The position numbers and the translations under genes are program-made. Below, piece after piece: positions 1 to 9,240 of a stretch of DNA of 64,000 bases. This stretch comes from Leucobacter exalbidus. Lineage in GTDB: Bacteria > Actinomycetota > Actinomycetes > Actinomycetales > Microbacteriaceae. The notes below the pieces were generated by a model, which saw nothing but the letters and a program-made list of their open reading frames with translations, was not told where the DNA came from and ran no database searches. The stretch spans positions 372,001-436,000 of the forward strand of contig NZ_JAFIDA010000001.1 of the NCBI RefSeq assembly GCF_017834145.1, read 5' to 3'. Within the stretch, counting starts at the first letter, position 1. Each line of letters starts with the position of its first letter.

Positions 1-1
1 C

Positions 2-1009
2 GCACAGATGGGCACCACCCAGAGCGGTGCAACCACCGGCGAGTGGGTCGTGCAGATCACGATGAACAAGAAGGGCACCGCTGACTTCGGCAAGATCAGC
101 ACGCGCCTGTTCGGTGCTGCTGAACCGCAGAACCAGTTCGCCTTCGTGCTTGACGGCAACGTTTTGTCTGCCCCCGCCATGCAGGGCCAGATTCTTGACG
201 GCCGCCCCTCCATCAGCGGCGGCTTCACTCAGGAGTCGGCTCAGGCCCTCGCCGATCAGCTGAAGTTCGGCGCACTGCCGATGGACTTCACCGTGCAGAG
301 CCAAGAGGATATCTCGGCAACGCTCGGCACCAGCCAGCTGTCGGCCGGCCTGCTCGCGGGCCTCATCGGTCTGCTGGCCGTCGTCGTTTACTCGGTCTTC
401 CAGTACCGTGCGCTCGGCTCGCTCACCATTGCCTCACTCGTGGTGGCCGGTGTGCTGACGTACCTGCTGTTGACCTTCTTCTCGTGGCGACAGGGCTACC
501 GACTCTCGCTCGCGGGCGTCGCCGGCATCATCGTCGCCGTGGGCTTCACCGCCGACTCCTTCATCGTGTACTTCGAGCGAATACGTGACGCTCTGCGTGA
601 CGGCTTCTCGATCGAGAGCGCGGTTGAAAACGGTTGGAAGAAAGCCTTCAGAACGGTGCTCGCCTCTGACGGCGTGAACTTCCTCGCCGCGGCGATCCTG
701 TTCATCCTCGCCGTCGGTAGCGTGAAGGGCTTCGCGTTTACGCTCGGCCTCACCACGCTCGTCGATATCCTCGTGGTTGCGCTGTTCACGCACCCGATGA
801 TGACGCTGCTGGCACGCACGAAGTTCTACCGCACCGGCCACAAGTTCTCGGGTCTCGATCCGCAGGCACTCGGCGCGGTGTACCGCGGTCGCGCAGCATT
901 CCGCGAACCGGCGAAGGCCGATCGCAAAAAGAACGTGAAGAGTGCTCGCGAAGCCGAGCGCCGACAGACCATTGCGGAGCGCAAGGCCGCCGCTGGAAAG
1001 GAGAGCTAA
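2..1009 (+). CDS. secD: Protein translocase subunit SecD, C-terminal part (5' end outside window)
   Basis: This is the last 335 residues of SecD, the membrane partner of SecF that uses the proton motive force to help pull exported proteins through SecYEG. The visible part starts in the periplasmic P1 region (ending near QALADQLKFGALP) and continues through the membrane segments TM2-TM6, including the family motif GFTADSFIVYFERIRD. It ends in a basic cytoplasmic tail rich in Lys, Arg and Ala. The reading frame is open to the first base of the window, so the true start lies upstream. secF begins one base after the stop, so the two are certainly co-transcribed. The assignment is secure; only the N-terminal part is missing. 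Confidence 0.96.
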   Translation, partial: AQMGTTQSGATTGEWVVQITMNKKGTADFGKISTRLFGAAEPQNQFAFVLDGNVLSAPAMQGQILDGRPSISGGFTQESAQALADQLKFGALPMDFTVQSQEDISATLGTSQLSAGLLAGLIGLLAVVVYSVFQYRALGSLTIASLVVAGVLTYLLLTFFSWRQGYRLSLAGVAGIIVAVGFTADSFIVYFERIRDALRDGFSIESAVENGWKKAFRTVLASDGVNFLAAAILFILAVGSVKGFAFTLGLTTLVDILVVALFTHPMMTLLARTKFYRTGHKFSGLDPQALGAVYRGRAAFREPAKADRKKNVKSAREAERRQTIAERKAAAGKES

Positions 1010-1010
1010 C

Positions 1011-2054
1011 ATGGCTCGTTCATTCGCAGATTTTGGCAACGCGCTCTACACCGGTGAGAAGTCGATCAACTTCATCGGTAAGCGTCGCCTGTGGTACGCG
1101 GTATCGGTGGTATTGATTCTGCTGTCCATCATCGGGCCGCTCGCCCGTGGCGGATTCACCTTCGGTATTGAGTTCACCGGTGGCAGCCAGTTCCAGGTGC
1201 ACCTCACCGAGGGGCAGGATCGCGACCCGGCGGTTGCGCAGAAGGCCGTTGAATCGGTGCTGCCGCAGAGCGCACCTCGCGTCACGCTCGTGGGTCCCAC
1301 CGACCTGCGTGTGCAGACCGAGGCCCTCACCGATGCCGACAACCGTGCAGTCACCGCCGCGCTGGTTGAGCAGTACGACGTCTCAGCCGATGAAGTGACG
1401 TATTCGTTCATTGGCCCGGCCTGGGGCCAAGACATCACGAAGCAGGCAGTGATTGCACTGTTCGTCTTCTTGATTTTTGCGGCGCTCGTGATGGCCCTGT
1501 ACTTCCGCACCTGGAAGATGTCGCTCGCGGCCATCATCGCCCTGCTGCACGACCTCGTCATTACCGCTGGCATCTACGGTGCCTCTGGCTTCGAGATCAC
1601 GCCCGCGGCCATGATCGGGTTCTTGACGATTCTCGGTTACTCGCTGTACGACACCGTGGTGGTGTTCGACAAGATCCGCGAGAACACCCTGCCCGGTCAG
1701 CTCAGCGAGCGCCAGACCTTCGGCGAGGCCGTGAACCTCGGTGTCAACCAGACGCTGGTGCGTTCGATCAACACCTCGATTGTCGCGTTGCTGCCCGTTG
1801 GGTCGATTCTGTTCATCGGCGCATTCGTGCTCGGTGCTGGCACGCTGCGCGACATCTCGCTGGCGCTGTTCATCGGCATCTTGGTCGGCGCATACTCGAC
1901 GATCTTCATCGCATCGCCGGTGTACGCACACCTGCGCGAGAGCGACGAAGATATCAAGCGTCACGATGCAAAGGCACTGAAGCTGCGCGGCGAAGAACCC
2001 GCCGCAACGGCAGTCGCCGACGAGCCGGCCTCGCCCGCGACCAGCGCGTCGTAG
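1011..2054 (+). CDS. secF: Protein translocase subunit SecF
   Basis: SecF (347 aa) forms the SecDF complex with the product of the gene just upstream. After a short cytoplasmic N-terminus there is a first membrane helix (about residues 25-45), the small periplasmic domain opening with [13 protein letters not shown], and then five more helices carrying the SecF signature [17 protein letters not shown]. The tail is Ala/Pro/Glu-rich. The ATG at 1011 is preceded by AAGGAGAG at a good distance and sits one base after the secD stop. An in-frame start further upstream would overlap secD and is not needed. Confidence 0.97.
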   Translation: MARSFADFGNALYTGEKSINFIGKRRLWYAVSVVLILLSIIGPLARGGFTFGIEFTGGSQFQVHLTEGQDRDPAVAQKAVESVLPQSAPRVTLVGPTDLRVQTEALTDADNRAVTAALVEQYDVSADEVTYSFIGPAWGQDITKQAVIALFVFLIFAALVMALYFRTWKMSLAAIIALLHDLVITAGIYGASGFEITPAAMIGFLTILGYSLYDTVVVFDKIRENTLPGQLSERQTFGEAVNLGVNQTLVRSINTSIVALLPVGSILFIGAFVLGAGTLRDISLALFIGILVGAYSTIFIASPVYAHLRESDEDIKRHDAKALKLRGEEPAATAVADEPASPATSAS

Positions 2055-2115
2055 AGCCCGGTTCGTTGGAAATGCCGGGTGTGGTGTAGCGTTCAATCAT
2101 TCGAGGAGGTCTGAC

Positions 2116-4365
2116 ATGGTAGCCAGTGACGTTTCGCAGGGCGGTACGGCTGCGCTCAGGCGCCTAGTACCTCGAATTTTTTCACGCGGCACCGCGCCCG
2201 GCGCGGTCGATCAGCTGATTCGCACGGTGCGCGGAAACTATCCGCGCTCCGACCTCAGCGTCATCGAACGCGCATACACGGTGGCAGAGCGCGCCCACCG
2301 CGGCCAGAAGCGCCGCAGTGGTGAGCCCTACATCACCCACCCCATCGCCGTCGCTCAGATTCTTGCTGAGCTGGGCGTGGCACCGGTCGCGATCGCGGCC
2401 GCACTGCTGCACGACACGGTCGAAGACACCGAATACACGCTCGAACAGCTCACCGCAGAGTTCAGCGAAGAAATCGCCATGCTCGTTGATGGCGTCACCA
2501 AACTTGACAAGGTGAAGTACGGCGACTCGGCTCAGGCCGAGACGGTACGCAAAATGGTCGTCGCAATGTCGCGCGATATTCGTGTACTCGTCATTAAGCT
2601 CGCCGACCGCTTGCATAACGCGCGCACCTGGGGCTTCGTACCCAGCGACTCGGCGAAGCGTAAAGCGCAAGAAACCATCGAGATTTATGCGCCGCTCGCG
2701 CACCGCCTGGGAATCCAGTCGATCAAGGCCGAACTCGAGGATCTCTCGTTCGCCGTCTTGAAGCCGAAGCTCTACGCCGAGATTGAAAATCTGGTGACGC
2801 AGCGCAACCCCGAGCGCGAGAAGATTGTCGGCGAGGTGACCGCGTCGATCGAAGCTGACCTGCGCGAGAGCAAGATCAGGGGCGAAGTCACCGGCCGCCC
2901 GAAAGAGCTGTACTCGATTTATCAGAAGATGATCGTGCGCGGCCGAGATTTCGATGACATCTACGACCTCGTGGGAATTCGCACGCTCGTGTCGTCGATT
3001 CGCGACTGTTACGCGGTGCTCGGTGCGGTGCACGCGCGGTGGACCCCCATTCCGGGGCGTTTCAAGGACTACATCGCCACCCCCAAATTTAATCTCTACC
3101 AGTCGCTGCACACGACCGTGATCGGGCCCGATGGCCGCGCGGTCGAGATCCAGATTCGCACGGTAGAAATGCATCAGCGCGCCGAGTACGGTGTCGCCGC
3201 GCACTGGAAGTATAAGCAGCGCGCACAAAACGGTACTGCCCCCAGCTCCAATGACATGGCGTGGCTGGCCCACATCTCAGACTGGCAGGCCGAGACCGAA
3301 GACCCGAGCGAATTCCTTGACGCGCTGCGCTACGAAATTGGCGCGAAAGAGGTGTACGTCTTCACGCCGAAGGGCCGCGTGATCGGTCTGCCCGAGGGCG
3401 GCACCACGGTGGACTTTGCGTATGCGGTGCACACCGAGGTGGGGCACCGCACGATGGGTGCCCGCGTGAACGGCCGCCTCGTGCCGCTCGAAACGTCACT
3501 GCAAAACGGCGACGTTGTTGAGGTGTTTACTTCGAAGGACCCCGAGGGTGGGCCGAACCAAAACTGGCTGACGTTTGTGAAGAGCAAGCGCGCTCAGAAC
3601 AAGATTCGCCAGTGGTTCACCAAGGAGCGCCGCGAAGAGGCGGCCGAGGCCGGTAAGATCGACATCGCCAAGACGCTGCGCAAGCAGGGGCTGCCCCTGC
3701 ACCGCGTGATGAACTCTGAGTCACTGCAGCAGGTCGCCCTGCAACTGCGGTACGCCGATGTGGCGGCGCTCTACGCCGCGGTGGGCGAGGGCAACGTTTC
3801 GGCGCAGCACGTCGTCGAAAAGGTAACCGCGCTCGTGTTCGACGAGCAGACCTCGTCTGAACCGGCGCTCGCGACGATGCCCATCATTGAGGCGCCACGC
3901 GTGTCTCGCTCCACCGACTCGAGCGGCGTGATGGTGAAGGGTGCCAGCGATGTGCTGGCGAAACTCGCCAAGTGCTGTACCCCGGTGCCGGGCGATGAGA
4001 TTCGCGGCTTCGTCACCAAGGGTCAGGGCGTCTCGGTGCACCGCGTTGATTGCCACAACTTCATCACGCTGCAGCAGCAGCCCGAGCGCATTGTCGACGT
4101 CGACTGGGCGCCCACGCACAAGAGCGTGTTCCTCGTGCAGATTCAGGTCGAGGCGCTCGACCGCTCGGGTCTGCTCTCAGATGTGACGCGCACGCTCTCT
4201 GAGCACCACGTCAACATTTTGTCGGCGTCGGTGAACACCTCGACCTCGCGTTTGGCGCTGAGCAAGTTTGTGTTTGAGATGGCCAACGCCACGCACCTCG
4301 ATCACGTGCTGAACGCGGTGCGACGCATCGAGGGCGTCTACGACGTCTACCGCATCACGAACTAG
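2116..4365 (+). CDS. rel: Bifunctional (p)ppGpp synthetase/hydrolase, Rel
   Basis: A 749-residue long RelA/SpoT homologue that makes and degrades the alarmone (p)ppGpp during the stringent response. Domains in order: HD hydrolase (about 75-220, with the intact HDTVEDT motif), synthetase (about 260-370, with [13 protein letters not shown] and [10 protein letters not shown]), TGS (about 430-490), a linker region with the Cys pair [10 protein letters not shown], and a C-terminal ACT domain (about 675-749). The RFKD motif is the RxKD form typical of bifunctional enzymes, and the HD residues are present, so both activities are expected. A strong GAGGAGG site at 2103-2109 fixes the ATG. It stands alone 61 bp after secF; secDF followed by rel is a common actinobacterial order. 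Confidence 0.97.
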   Translation: MVASDVSQGGTAALRRLVPRIFSRGTAPGAVDQLIRTVRGNYPRSDLSVIERAYTVAERAHRGQKRRSGEPYITHPIAVAQILAELGVAPVAIAAALLHDTVEDTEYTLEQLTAEFSEEIAMLVDGVTKLDKVKYGDSAQAETVRKMVVAMSRDIRVLVIKLADRLHNARTWGFVPSDSAKRKAQETIEIYAPLAHRLGIQSIKAELEDLSFAVLKPKLYAEIENLVTQRNPEREKIVGEVTASIEADLRESKIRGEVTGRPKELYSIYQKMIVRGRDFDDIYDLVGIRTLVSSIRDCYAVLGAVHARWTPIPGRFKDYIATPKFNLYQSLHTTVIGPDGRAVEIQIRTVEMHQRAEYGVAAHWKYKQRAQNGTAPSSNDMAWLAHISDWQAETEDPSEFLDALRYEIGAKEVYVFTPKGRVIGLPEGGTTVDFAYAVHTEVGHRTMGARVNGRLVPLETSLQNGDVVEVFTSKDPEGGPNQNWLTFVKSKRAQNKIRQWFTKERREEAAEAGKIDIAKTLRKQGLPLHRVMNSESLQQVALQLRYADVAALYAAVGEGNVSAQHVVEKVTALVFDEQTSSEPALATMPIIEAPRVSRSTDSSGVMVKGASDVLAKLAKCCTPVPGDEIRGFVTKGQGVSVHRVDCHNFITLQQQPERIVDVDWAPTHKSVFLVQIQVEALDRSGLLSDVTRTLSEHHVNILSASVNTSTSRLALSKFVFEMANATHLDHVLNAVRRIEGVYDVYRITN

Positions 4366-4394
4366 TTGGCGCGGGCTGCGCGAACAGCAATCTC

Positions 4395-5060
4395 CTAGAG
4401 CAACGCGGCGAGGCGCGTGAGCGCCCGGGCTCGGTGACGCCCGGGTCCCGCGTGCAGTGCCGCCTGGCAGCGCTCACGTGACAGCTGCCCGCGCTGCACG
4501 AGGAGGCGGCAGGTGACGGCCAAGCTCACGGTGAATGTTTCTTCCAGTCGCAACAGATCGCACACCGTGCGCTCTGGCGTTGGCAACGCGACCCCATCGC
4601 AAGCGACGAGGTCGGTGGCGGCGTAGTGAAACTCGTGCACGCGCATGGTGCGGGCGCACGCGAGTTTGGGTCTGCCGCCGCCGCGCGTTGAACAGCTGAT
4701 GGGGGAGCCCGGCTCACCCGCGCAGCCCCACACCCACGCCGCCGAGATCAAGATCGGGATAAGTTTCGTGCCGAGCAGCTCCCGCAGTACGTGCGCGCGT
4801 GTCGCTGGCGTGTCAGGCCACGCCGCGAGGCGCACCCCCGGGCCGCAGCGCACGAGCGTGCCGTGCGCCAGCTCGGCCGATCGCACGGCGGCGGGCCAGC
4901 GTTCAAAGTTGATGCGGGTGCGGCCAGGCCTCGAAGTGTGGAGCCTGGGAACGGTGATGTTGGGAACGGTGGAACTGGGGGATGCCGCGCTGGGAGCGAG
5001 GGCGCAGGGCTCTGGAGCACTGGAGGCGACAGTGCTGGGTGCTGAAGATGTCTGGGGCAT
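4395..5060 (-). CDS. Hypothetical protein, AbiEi-antitoxin-like architecture
   Basis: A 221-residue protein with a low-complexity Ala/Ser/Pro N-terminus followed by a compact domain. Recognisable elements are GVRLAAWPD, the central SAAWVWGCAGEP and TPERTVCDLLRL near the C-terminus. This order (short basic segment, hydrophobic AAWVWG helix, then a PxRTxxDLLR motif) resembles the C-terminal domain of AbiEi-type antitoxin-like proteins common in Microbacteriaceae. The usual N-terminal winged helix is not obvious and no AbiEii-type toxin gene lies next to it. The start is uncertain: the ATG at 5060 has no clear ribosome site, and an in-frame ATG at 5213 would add an improbable extension across a hairpin. 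It is oriented tail-to-tail with rel. Confidence 0.55.
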   Translation of the reverse strand: MPQTSSAPSTVASSAPEPCALAPSAASPSSTVPNITVPRLHTSRPGRTRINFERWPAAVRSAELAHGTLVRCGPGVRLAAWPDTPATRAHVLRELLGTKLIPILISAAWVWGCAGEPGSPISCSTRGGGRPKLACARTMRVHEFHYAATDLVACDGVALPTPERTVCDLLRLEETFTVSLAVTCRLLVQRGQLSRERCQAALHAGPGRHRARALTRLAALL

Positions 5061-5154
5061 ACCAGCATCATGCGGGGACCGCGGGCGAAAGGCCAGACCC
5101 CCGAGTCGAGTTGTGGATAAGTGCTGGGTGCTCGCGCCCGGGGGCGAATGGCCG

Positions 5155-5186
5155 CCACCAACGCACGATGCTACCAACGCACGATG
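5155..5186. repeat. Tandem 16-bp duplication
   Basis: Two adjacent 16-bp units, CCACCAACGCACGATG and CTACCAACGCACGATG, differ at one base. They sit directly before the hairpin at 5181-5216 and overlap its left arm by a few bases. The second copy supplies the ACGATG that pairs with the CATCGT closing the hairpin. Confidence 0.8.
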
Positions 5187-5216
5187 CCGCCGGCTCCGAA
5201 GAGCCAGCGGCATCGT
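5181..5216 (-). terminator. Hairpin downstream of the DUF349 gene
   Basis: Arms of 16 bases (5181-5196 and 5201-5216) pair with a single mismatch around a CGAA tetraloop. The hairpin lies about 40 bases past the stop of the minus-strand DUF349 gene and before the next minus-strand gene. There is no clear U-tract, as is common for hairpin terminators in high-GC actinobacteria. Confidence 0.6.
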
Positions 5217-5258
5217 GTCAGGTGTGCGGAGCCTAAGCTCGGCACGGGTATTGCGGTA

Positions 5259-6506
5259 TTAGCCGTCGATGGCGGCGAGCCATGAACGCTGGGTCTCCAG
5301 TGTCTGCTCGGCGGCAGCCTTCGCCTTCGTGTCGCCCGCGGCGGTCGCCTCAGCGATTTCAGCGGTGAGCTCAGCGATTGACGCCTCGAGCTGGCCGCGC
5401 AGACCTTCGCTGCGAGCCTGCGTCTCGGGGTTGGTCTTGCGCCAGTGATCCTCTTCGAGCGCCTTCACGTGATCTTCGATCTTGCGCAGACGACCCTCGA
5501 CCTCGCGCAGTGACTCGCGCGGCACGCGGCCGATCTCGTCCCAGCGCAGCTGGATCGCGGTGAGCTGCTTGCGGGCTGCAGCGTGATCCTTCACCTCGAG
5601 GATGGGCGTAGCCTCGACCAAGATGGCTTCCTTGGCTTCGAGGTTGGCCGTGTACTCCTCGTTCGTCTGAGCGGCTTCTGCGGCCTTTGCGGCGTAGAGC
5701 TGATCGCCTGCAGCCTTGAAGCGGGCCCACAGCTGGTCGTCGAGCTTGCGGCTCGCGCGGCCTGCGGCCTTCCAGTCATCGAGCAGCGAACGGTACGCGG
5801 GGATGCCCTCGATACCGCGGGGCGCGAGCGCCTCGGCTGCAGCGATGATGCGCTCCTTGCGCTGCTTGACGTCCTTGTTGTTGGCGTCGAGCTGGGCAAA
5901 GTGGGCGCGGCGCGCGGCATCGAACGAGTGACGTGCGGCACGGAACCGCTTCCACATCGCGTCAGCCTGTGCCTTGGGCACCTGGGGGCCGCTGCGCTGA
6001 GCGGTCTGCCAATCGGTGAAGAGCTTCTCGAACGCTTCGCTCGTGTCCTTCCAACGAATGGAAGCCTCGGGCTGGGCAGCGAGTGCCTCGGCCTCGATGA
6101 CAATTGCTTCGCGCTTGGCGACTGCAGCCTGCTTGGCCGCGTCGCGCTCTGCGTTCTGCTGCTTGGTGAGTACAGCAGTCTTCTCTACGAGTGCAGCTAC
6201 GCGAGTGCGCAGGCCTTCGATATCGCCAACGGCTGCCGGCTCAACGAGGGTTTCCTGCAGCTTCGCTACGGTATCGGCCGCCGAAGCGTCTGCAACACCG
6301 CGGGCGATGCGCGCTTCGAGAAGCGTCACCTGACCTGCGATATCGGCATACTTGCGTTCGAAGTATGCGAGTGCTTCTTCTGCGGTCCCGTCGGGGAAGG
6401 CGCCGACGGCGCGTTCGCCCTCGCCCTCGCGCACGTAGACCGTGCGGTCCTCATCGACTCGTCCCCAGGGGTTCTGGCCTGTCGCTTCAGTCACGGTTTT
6501 GCTCAC
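5259..6506 (-). CDS. DUF349 domain-containing protein
   Basis: A 415-residue, highly charged, almost wholly helical protein. It contains repeated DUF349 units, each recognisable by a Trp-rich start and a conserved FxxAR pair, for example the RWKDTSEAFEKLFTDWQ and MWKRFRAARHSFDAARR segments, and again LDDWKAAGRASRKLDDQLW. The N-terminus opens with GRVDEDRTVYVREGEGER and the C-terminus is a coiled coil. DUF349 proteins are widespread in actinobacteria and their molecular role is not established, so none is assigned. The start is a GTG at 6506; codon 2 onward reads SKTVTEATG. It is transcribed divergently from rarA across a 90-bp intergenic region that contains symmetric inverted repeats. Confidence 0.85.
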   Translation of the reverse strand: MSKTVTEATGQNPWGRVDEDRTVYVREGEGERAVGAFPDGTAEEALAYFERKYADIAGQVTLLEARIARGVADASAADTVAKLQETLVEPAAVGDIEGLRTRVAALVEKTAVLTKQQNAERDAAKQAAVAKREAIVIEAEALAAQPEASIRWKDTSEAFEKLFTDWQTAQRSGPQVPKAQADAMWKRFRAARHSFDAARRAHFAQLDANNKDVKQRKERIIAAAEALAPRGIEGIPAYRSLLDDWKAAGRASRKLDDQLWARFKAAGDQLYAAKAAEAAQTNEEYTANLEAKEAILVEATPILEVKDHAAARKQLTAIQLRWDEIGRVPRESLREVEGRLRKIEDHVKALEEDHWRKTNPETQARSEGLRGQLEASIAELTAEIAEATAAGDTKAKAAAEQTLETQRSWLAAIDG

Positions 6507-6510
6507 CTGT

Positions 6511-6564
6511 CATAGTGGAAGGGCGGTCGGCGTGCCGACCGTACGGATAGACCACTCCACTATG
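6511..6564. promoter_or_regulatory. Divergent promoter region with nested inverted repeats
   Basis: Between the DUF349 gene (minus) and rarA (plus), a 9-base inverted repeat (CATAGTGGA at 6511-6519, TCCACTATG at 6556-6564) encloses a perfect 8-bp stem (CGGTCGGC at 6524-6531, GCCGACCG at 6534-6541) with a two-base loop. The outer arms lie symmetrically about the two genes. Both read TCCACTATG-N-CA outward, so shared control of the pair is plausible but not shown. Confidence 0.45.
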
Positions 6565-6595
6565 CCACAGCTTGGCGCTTAAGTAGCATGGGAGT

Positions 6596-7921
6596 GTGAC
6601 AACCCACACTCCTCCAGCGCATACTGCGCCGCTCGCCGTGCGTATGCGGCCCCGCTCTCTCGACGAAGTTGTGGGCCAGCAACACCTGCTTTTGCCGGGC
6701 TCTCCGCTGCGCACCCTCGCCTCCGACGGGGGCAACGGCGCCGTGTCGGTGATCTTGTGGGGCCCGCCCGGCACGGGCAAGACGACCCTCGCGCAGGCAA
6801 TTGCCCACACGAGTGGCCGCCGATTTGTTGAGCTCTCGGCCATTACCGCCGGCATCAAGGATGTGCGCACCGTGATGGAACGCGCGCTCAATGACCGCGA
6901 TCTCTTCGACATTCCGACTGTGCTGTTTCTCGACGAGATTCACCGCTTCACCAAGGCGCAGCAGGATGCGCTGCTGCCCGGCGTGGAAAACGGCTGGGTC
7001 ACGCTGATCGCGGCGACGACCGAGAACCCATCATTTTCGGTGATCAGCCCGCTGCTGTCGCGCTCACTGCTGCTGACGCTCGAGCCACTCATCGAGACCG
7101 ATCTGCGCGCACTTCTGGTGCGGGCGGCTAGCGACCCGCGCGGCTTTGCCGACGCCCTCGACGTCGATGATGAGGCCTACGACGCCCTGGTGCAGCTGGC
7201 TTCGGGCGATGCGCGGCGTGCGCTCACGGGCCTCGAGGCTGCGGCGGCTTCGGCCTTCGCCGCCGAGCGGGGCGATGATGAGCGACCCCGGATCACCGCT
7301 GAGCTCGTCTCGCTCGCCGTCAATCGGGCGCTGCTGCGATACGACAAAAAGGGTGATCAACACTACGACGTCATCAGCGCCTTCATTAAGTCGATGCGCG
7401 GTTCTGACCCCGATGCTGCCGTGCACTACCTCGCCCGCATGATCGAGGCGGGGGAGGACCCGCGGTTCATTGCGCGCAGGCTCATGGTGCACGCGGCAGA
7501 AGATGTGGGGCTCGCCGACCCCCAGGCGCTCGTGATCGCGGTCGCCGCCGCAGAGGCCACCCAAATGATTGGGCTGCCCGAGGCGCGCATTCCGCTCGCC
7601 GAGGCCACGATCTATATCGCGACGGCGCCGAAATCGGGGGCCGTGATCAACGCCATCGATTCGGCGATCGCCGATGTGAAGGCCGGCCGTTTCGGTCTCG
7701 TGCCCAAACACCTGCGCGATGCGCACTATCCGGGCGCGAAGCGACTCGGCCACGGGCAGGGATACATTTTTCCCCATAATGACCCGCGCGGCGTGTCGAC
7801 CCAGCAGTATCTGCCCGACGAGTTGGTGGGGCGCGAGTATTACGCTCCCACGCAGCACGGCAACGAACGCGAGGTGGCAGATCGCTTGGAAAAGATCCGG
7901 CGCATCACGAGAGGTTCGTAG
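6596..7921 (+). CDS. rarA: Replication-associated recombination protein RarA (MgsA), AAA+ ATPase
   Basis: A 441-residue member of the RarA/WRNIP1/MgsA family of clamp-loader-like ATPases that act at stalled replication forks. Visible motifs: the N-terminal [17 protein letters not shown], Walker [10 protein letters not shown] (about residue 60), Walker [11 protein letters not shown], sensor 1 [10 protein letters not shown], the SGDARRAL sensor 2 region, and the C-terminal tetramerisation domain with [19 protein letters not shown]. Length is typical. The GTG start at 6596 follows a TAGCAT -10-like box (6584-6589) by six bases with no Shine-Dalgarno, so the mRNA is probably leaderless. Confidence 0.95.
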   Translation: MTTHTPPAHTAPLAVRMRPRSLDEVVGQQHLLLPGSPLRTLASDGGNGAVSVILWGPPGTGKTTLAQAIAHTSGRRFVELSAITAGIKDVRTVMERALNDRDLFDIPTVLFLDEIHRFTKAQQDALLPGVENGWVTLIAATTENPSFSVISPLLSRSLLLTLEPLIETDLRALLVRAASDPRGFADALDVDDEAYDALVQLASGDARRALTGLEAAAASAFAAERGDDERPRITAELVSLAVNRALLRYDKKGDQHYDVISAFIKSMRGSDPDAAVHYLARMIEAGEDPRFIARRLMVHAAEDVGLADPQALVIAVAAAEATQMIGLPEARIPLAEATIYIATAPKSGAVINAIDSAIADVKAGRFGLVPKHLRDAHYPGAKRLGHGQGYIFPHNDPRGVSTQQYLPDELVGREYYAPTQHGNEREVADRLEKIRRITRGS

Positions 7922-8146
7922 CCCCCGAGGGCAAAACCGTGGTAGGGTTTTCGTTGGCCAACATTGCGTTCGTGAGCGGCTGCCCACGACACAACAATGG
8001 CAGGTACCCCGTAGCCGGGTTTCTGCGCTGGTCGTTCCCTCACCGAAACACGGTTCGTTACGTCGCGAGCACTAGAGCGGTGGCCCGGGTTGCTTTGCAG
8101 CCAGGATCATCCAGATTAGTGCGGACGTGACACAGCCGAGAGAACG

Positions 8147-8167
8147 CGCGATTCAACCTGAATCGCG
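8147..8167 (+). promoter_or_regulatory. Hairpin in the rpsD 5' leader
   Basis: A perfect 9-bp stem (CGCGATTCA at 8147-8155, TGAATCGCG at 8159-8167) with a three-base loop ends about 10 bases before the GAAAGGA ribosome site of rpsD. S4 is known to repress its own mRNA in other bacteria, so this hairpin is a candidate target or an mRNA-stability element; that link is inference. The rest of the 270-bp gap after rarA shows no gene. Confidence 0.45.
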
Positions 8168-8191
8168 AATAGCAAACCCGAAAGGATCCAC

Positions 8192-8821
8192 GTGTCGACT
8201 ACGTCGCGTACCCGTTCCCAGACCCGCCTGTCGCGCTCACTGGGCATTGCCCTGACGCCGAAGGCGGCTAAGTACCTGGAGAAGCGCCCCTATGGCCCCG
8301 GCCAGCACGGCCGCACCAAGCGTAAGAGCGACAGCGATTACGCCGTTCGCCTCCGCGAGAAGCAGCGTCTGCGCGCCCAGTACGGCATTCGCGAGAAGCA
8401 GCTGACCATTGCGTTTAAGGAAGCCCGTCGTCAGGACGGCCTGACCGGTGAGAACCTGGTCGAGATCCTTGAGACGCGTCTTGACGCGCTCGTGCTGCGT
8501 GCAGGCTTCGCCCGCACCACCGCACAGGCACGCCAGATGGTTGTGCACCGCCACATCCTGGTTGACGGCAAGATCGTTGACCGCCCCTCGTTCCGCGTCA
8601 AGCCGGGTCAGCAGATCCACGTGAAGGCACGTTCAGAGGGCACCGAGCCTTTCCAGGTGGCAGCCGCTGGTGGCCACGCTGAGGTTCTTCCCCCCGTCCC
8701 CGGTTACCTCGAGGTCGAGCTGGACAAGCTGCAGGCACGCCTGCTGCGTCGTCCGAAGCGCGTCGAGATTCCCGTGACGTGTGAAGTACAGCTCGTGGTT
8801 GAGTACTACTCAGGCCGCTAA
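8192..8821 (+). CDS. rpsD: 30S ribosomal protein S4
   Basis: S4 (209 aa) is a primary 16S rRNA-binding protein needed to nucleate 30S assembly. The sequence shows the N-terminal S4 domain (LGIALTPKAAKYLEKRPYGPGQHG), the central S4 RNA-binding fold (ETRLDALVLRAGFARTTAQARQ, VVHRHILVDGKIVDRPSFRVKPGQ) and the usual C-terminus ending VEYYSGR. The N-terminal Cys cluster of zinc-binding S4 paralogues is absent (zinc-independent form). The start is a GTG with GAAAGGA upstream. The gene is a single unit here, with its own leader and a strong terminator, rather than within the rpsM-rpsK-rpoA operon. Confidence 0.97.
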   Translation: MSTTSRTRSQTRLSRSLGIALTPKAAKYLEKRPYGPGQHGRTKRKSDSDYAVRLREKQRLRAQYGIREKQLTIAFKEARRQDGLTGENLVEILETRLDALVLRAGFARTTAQARQMVVHRHILVDGKIVDRPSFRVKPGQQIHVKARSEGTEPFQVAAAGGHAEVLPPVPGYLEVELDKLQARLLRRPKRVEIPVTCEVQLVVEYYSGR

Positions 8822-8833
8822 GCTTTTCCCATT

Positions 8834-8876
8834 GCGAGGGGTGTCGGATTCTTTCCGACACCCCTCGCTGTGTTTT
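8834..8876 (+). terminator. Rho-independent terminator of rpsD
   Basis: A perfect 15-bp GC-rich stem (8834-8848 with 8854-8868) around a five-base loop lies just after the rpsD stop and is followed by a TGTGTTTT tract. Confidence 0.9.
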
Positions 8877-8980
8877 CCCTGGCGCGTATGCACGCTGTTG
8901 AATGGCGCCCGCTAAGCTGGGGGATGATGATTTTACGCGCGGTCTTGCCGCGCCCAATCGATGTCGGAAGGGAGCAAGTC

Positions 8981-9193
8981 ATGCGCAAATTGCTGTGGCT
9001 ACTCAACGGGGTCGTGCTGGGCTTTATCGCCGCACACTTCGTCAATCAGACGCCCGAGGGGCGCCGGTTTTTTGACCGCGTCGGACGCGGGCTAGAGGAG
9101 TTTGGCCGTGCGTTCTCAAACGGCTATCACGAAGCCGAACCGAACGACGCAGATTTCGAGGCCGCACTGCGCGACCTCACCACCAAGCAGTAA
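8981..9193 (+). CDS. Small conserved hypothetical protein between rpsD and alaS
   Basis: A 70-residue protein starting MRKLLWLLNGVVLGFIAAHF, so it has a single N-terminal hydrophobic helix, followed by a short charged region containing NQTPEGRRFFDRVGRGLEEF and an acidic C-terminus. It is probably a small single-pass membrane protein with the C-terminal part in the cytoplasm. The ATG at 8981 has a GGAAGGGAG site 6-8 bases before it; in-frame codons further upstream run into the terminator. A short protein at this position, upstream of alaS, recurs in related actinobacteria, which argues it is real, but no function can be read from the sequence. Confidence 0.75.
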   Translation: MRKLLWLLNGVVLGFIAAHFVNQTPEGRRFFDRVGRGLEEFGRAFSNGYHEAEPNDADFEAALRDLTTKQ

Positions 9194-9240
9194 CGCACAC
9201 GCGCTACTTGCAGTTTGAAACGTAGAAGGATACGACACGG

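Noticed and set aside
5112-5120. Perfect DnaA-box-like TGTGGATAA
   Set aside because: A single nine-base match with no cluster of boxes and no dnaA/dnaN nearby is expected by chance and does not mark an origin.
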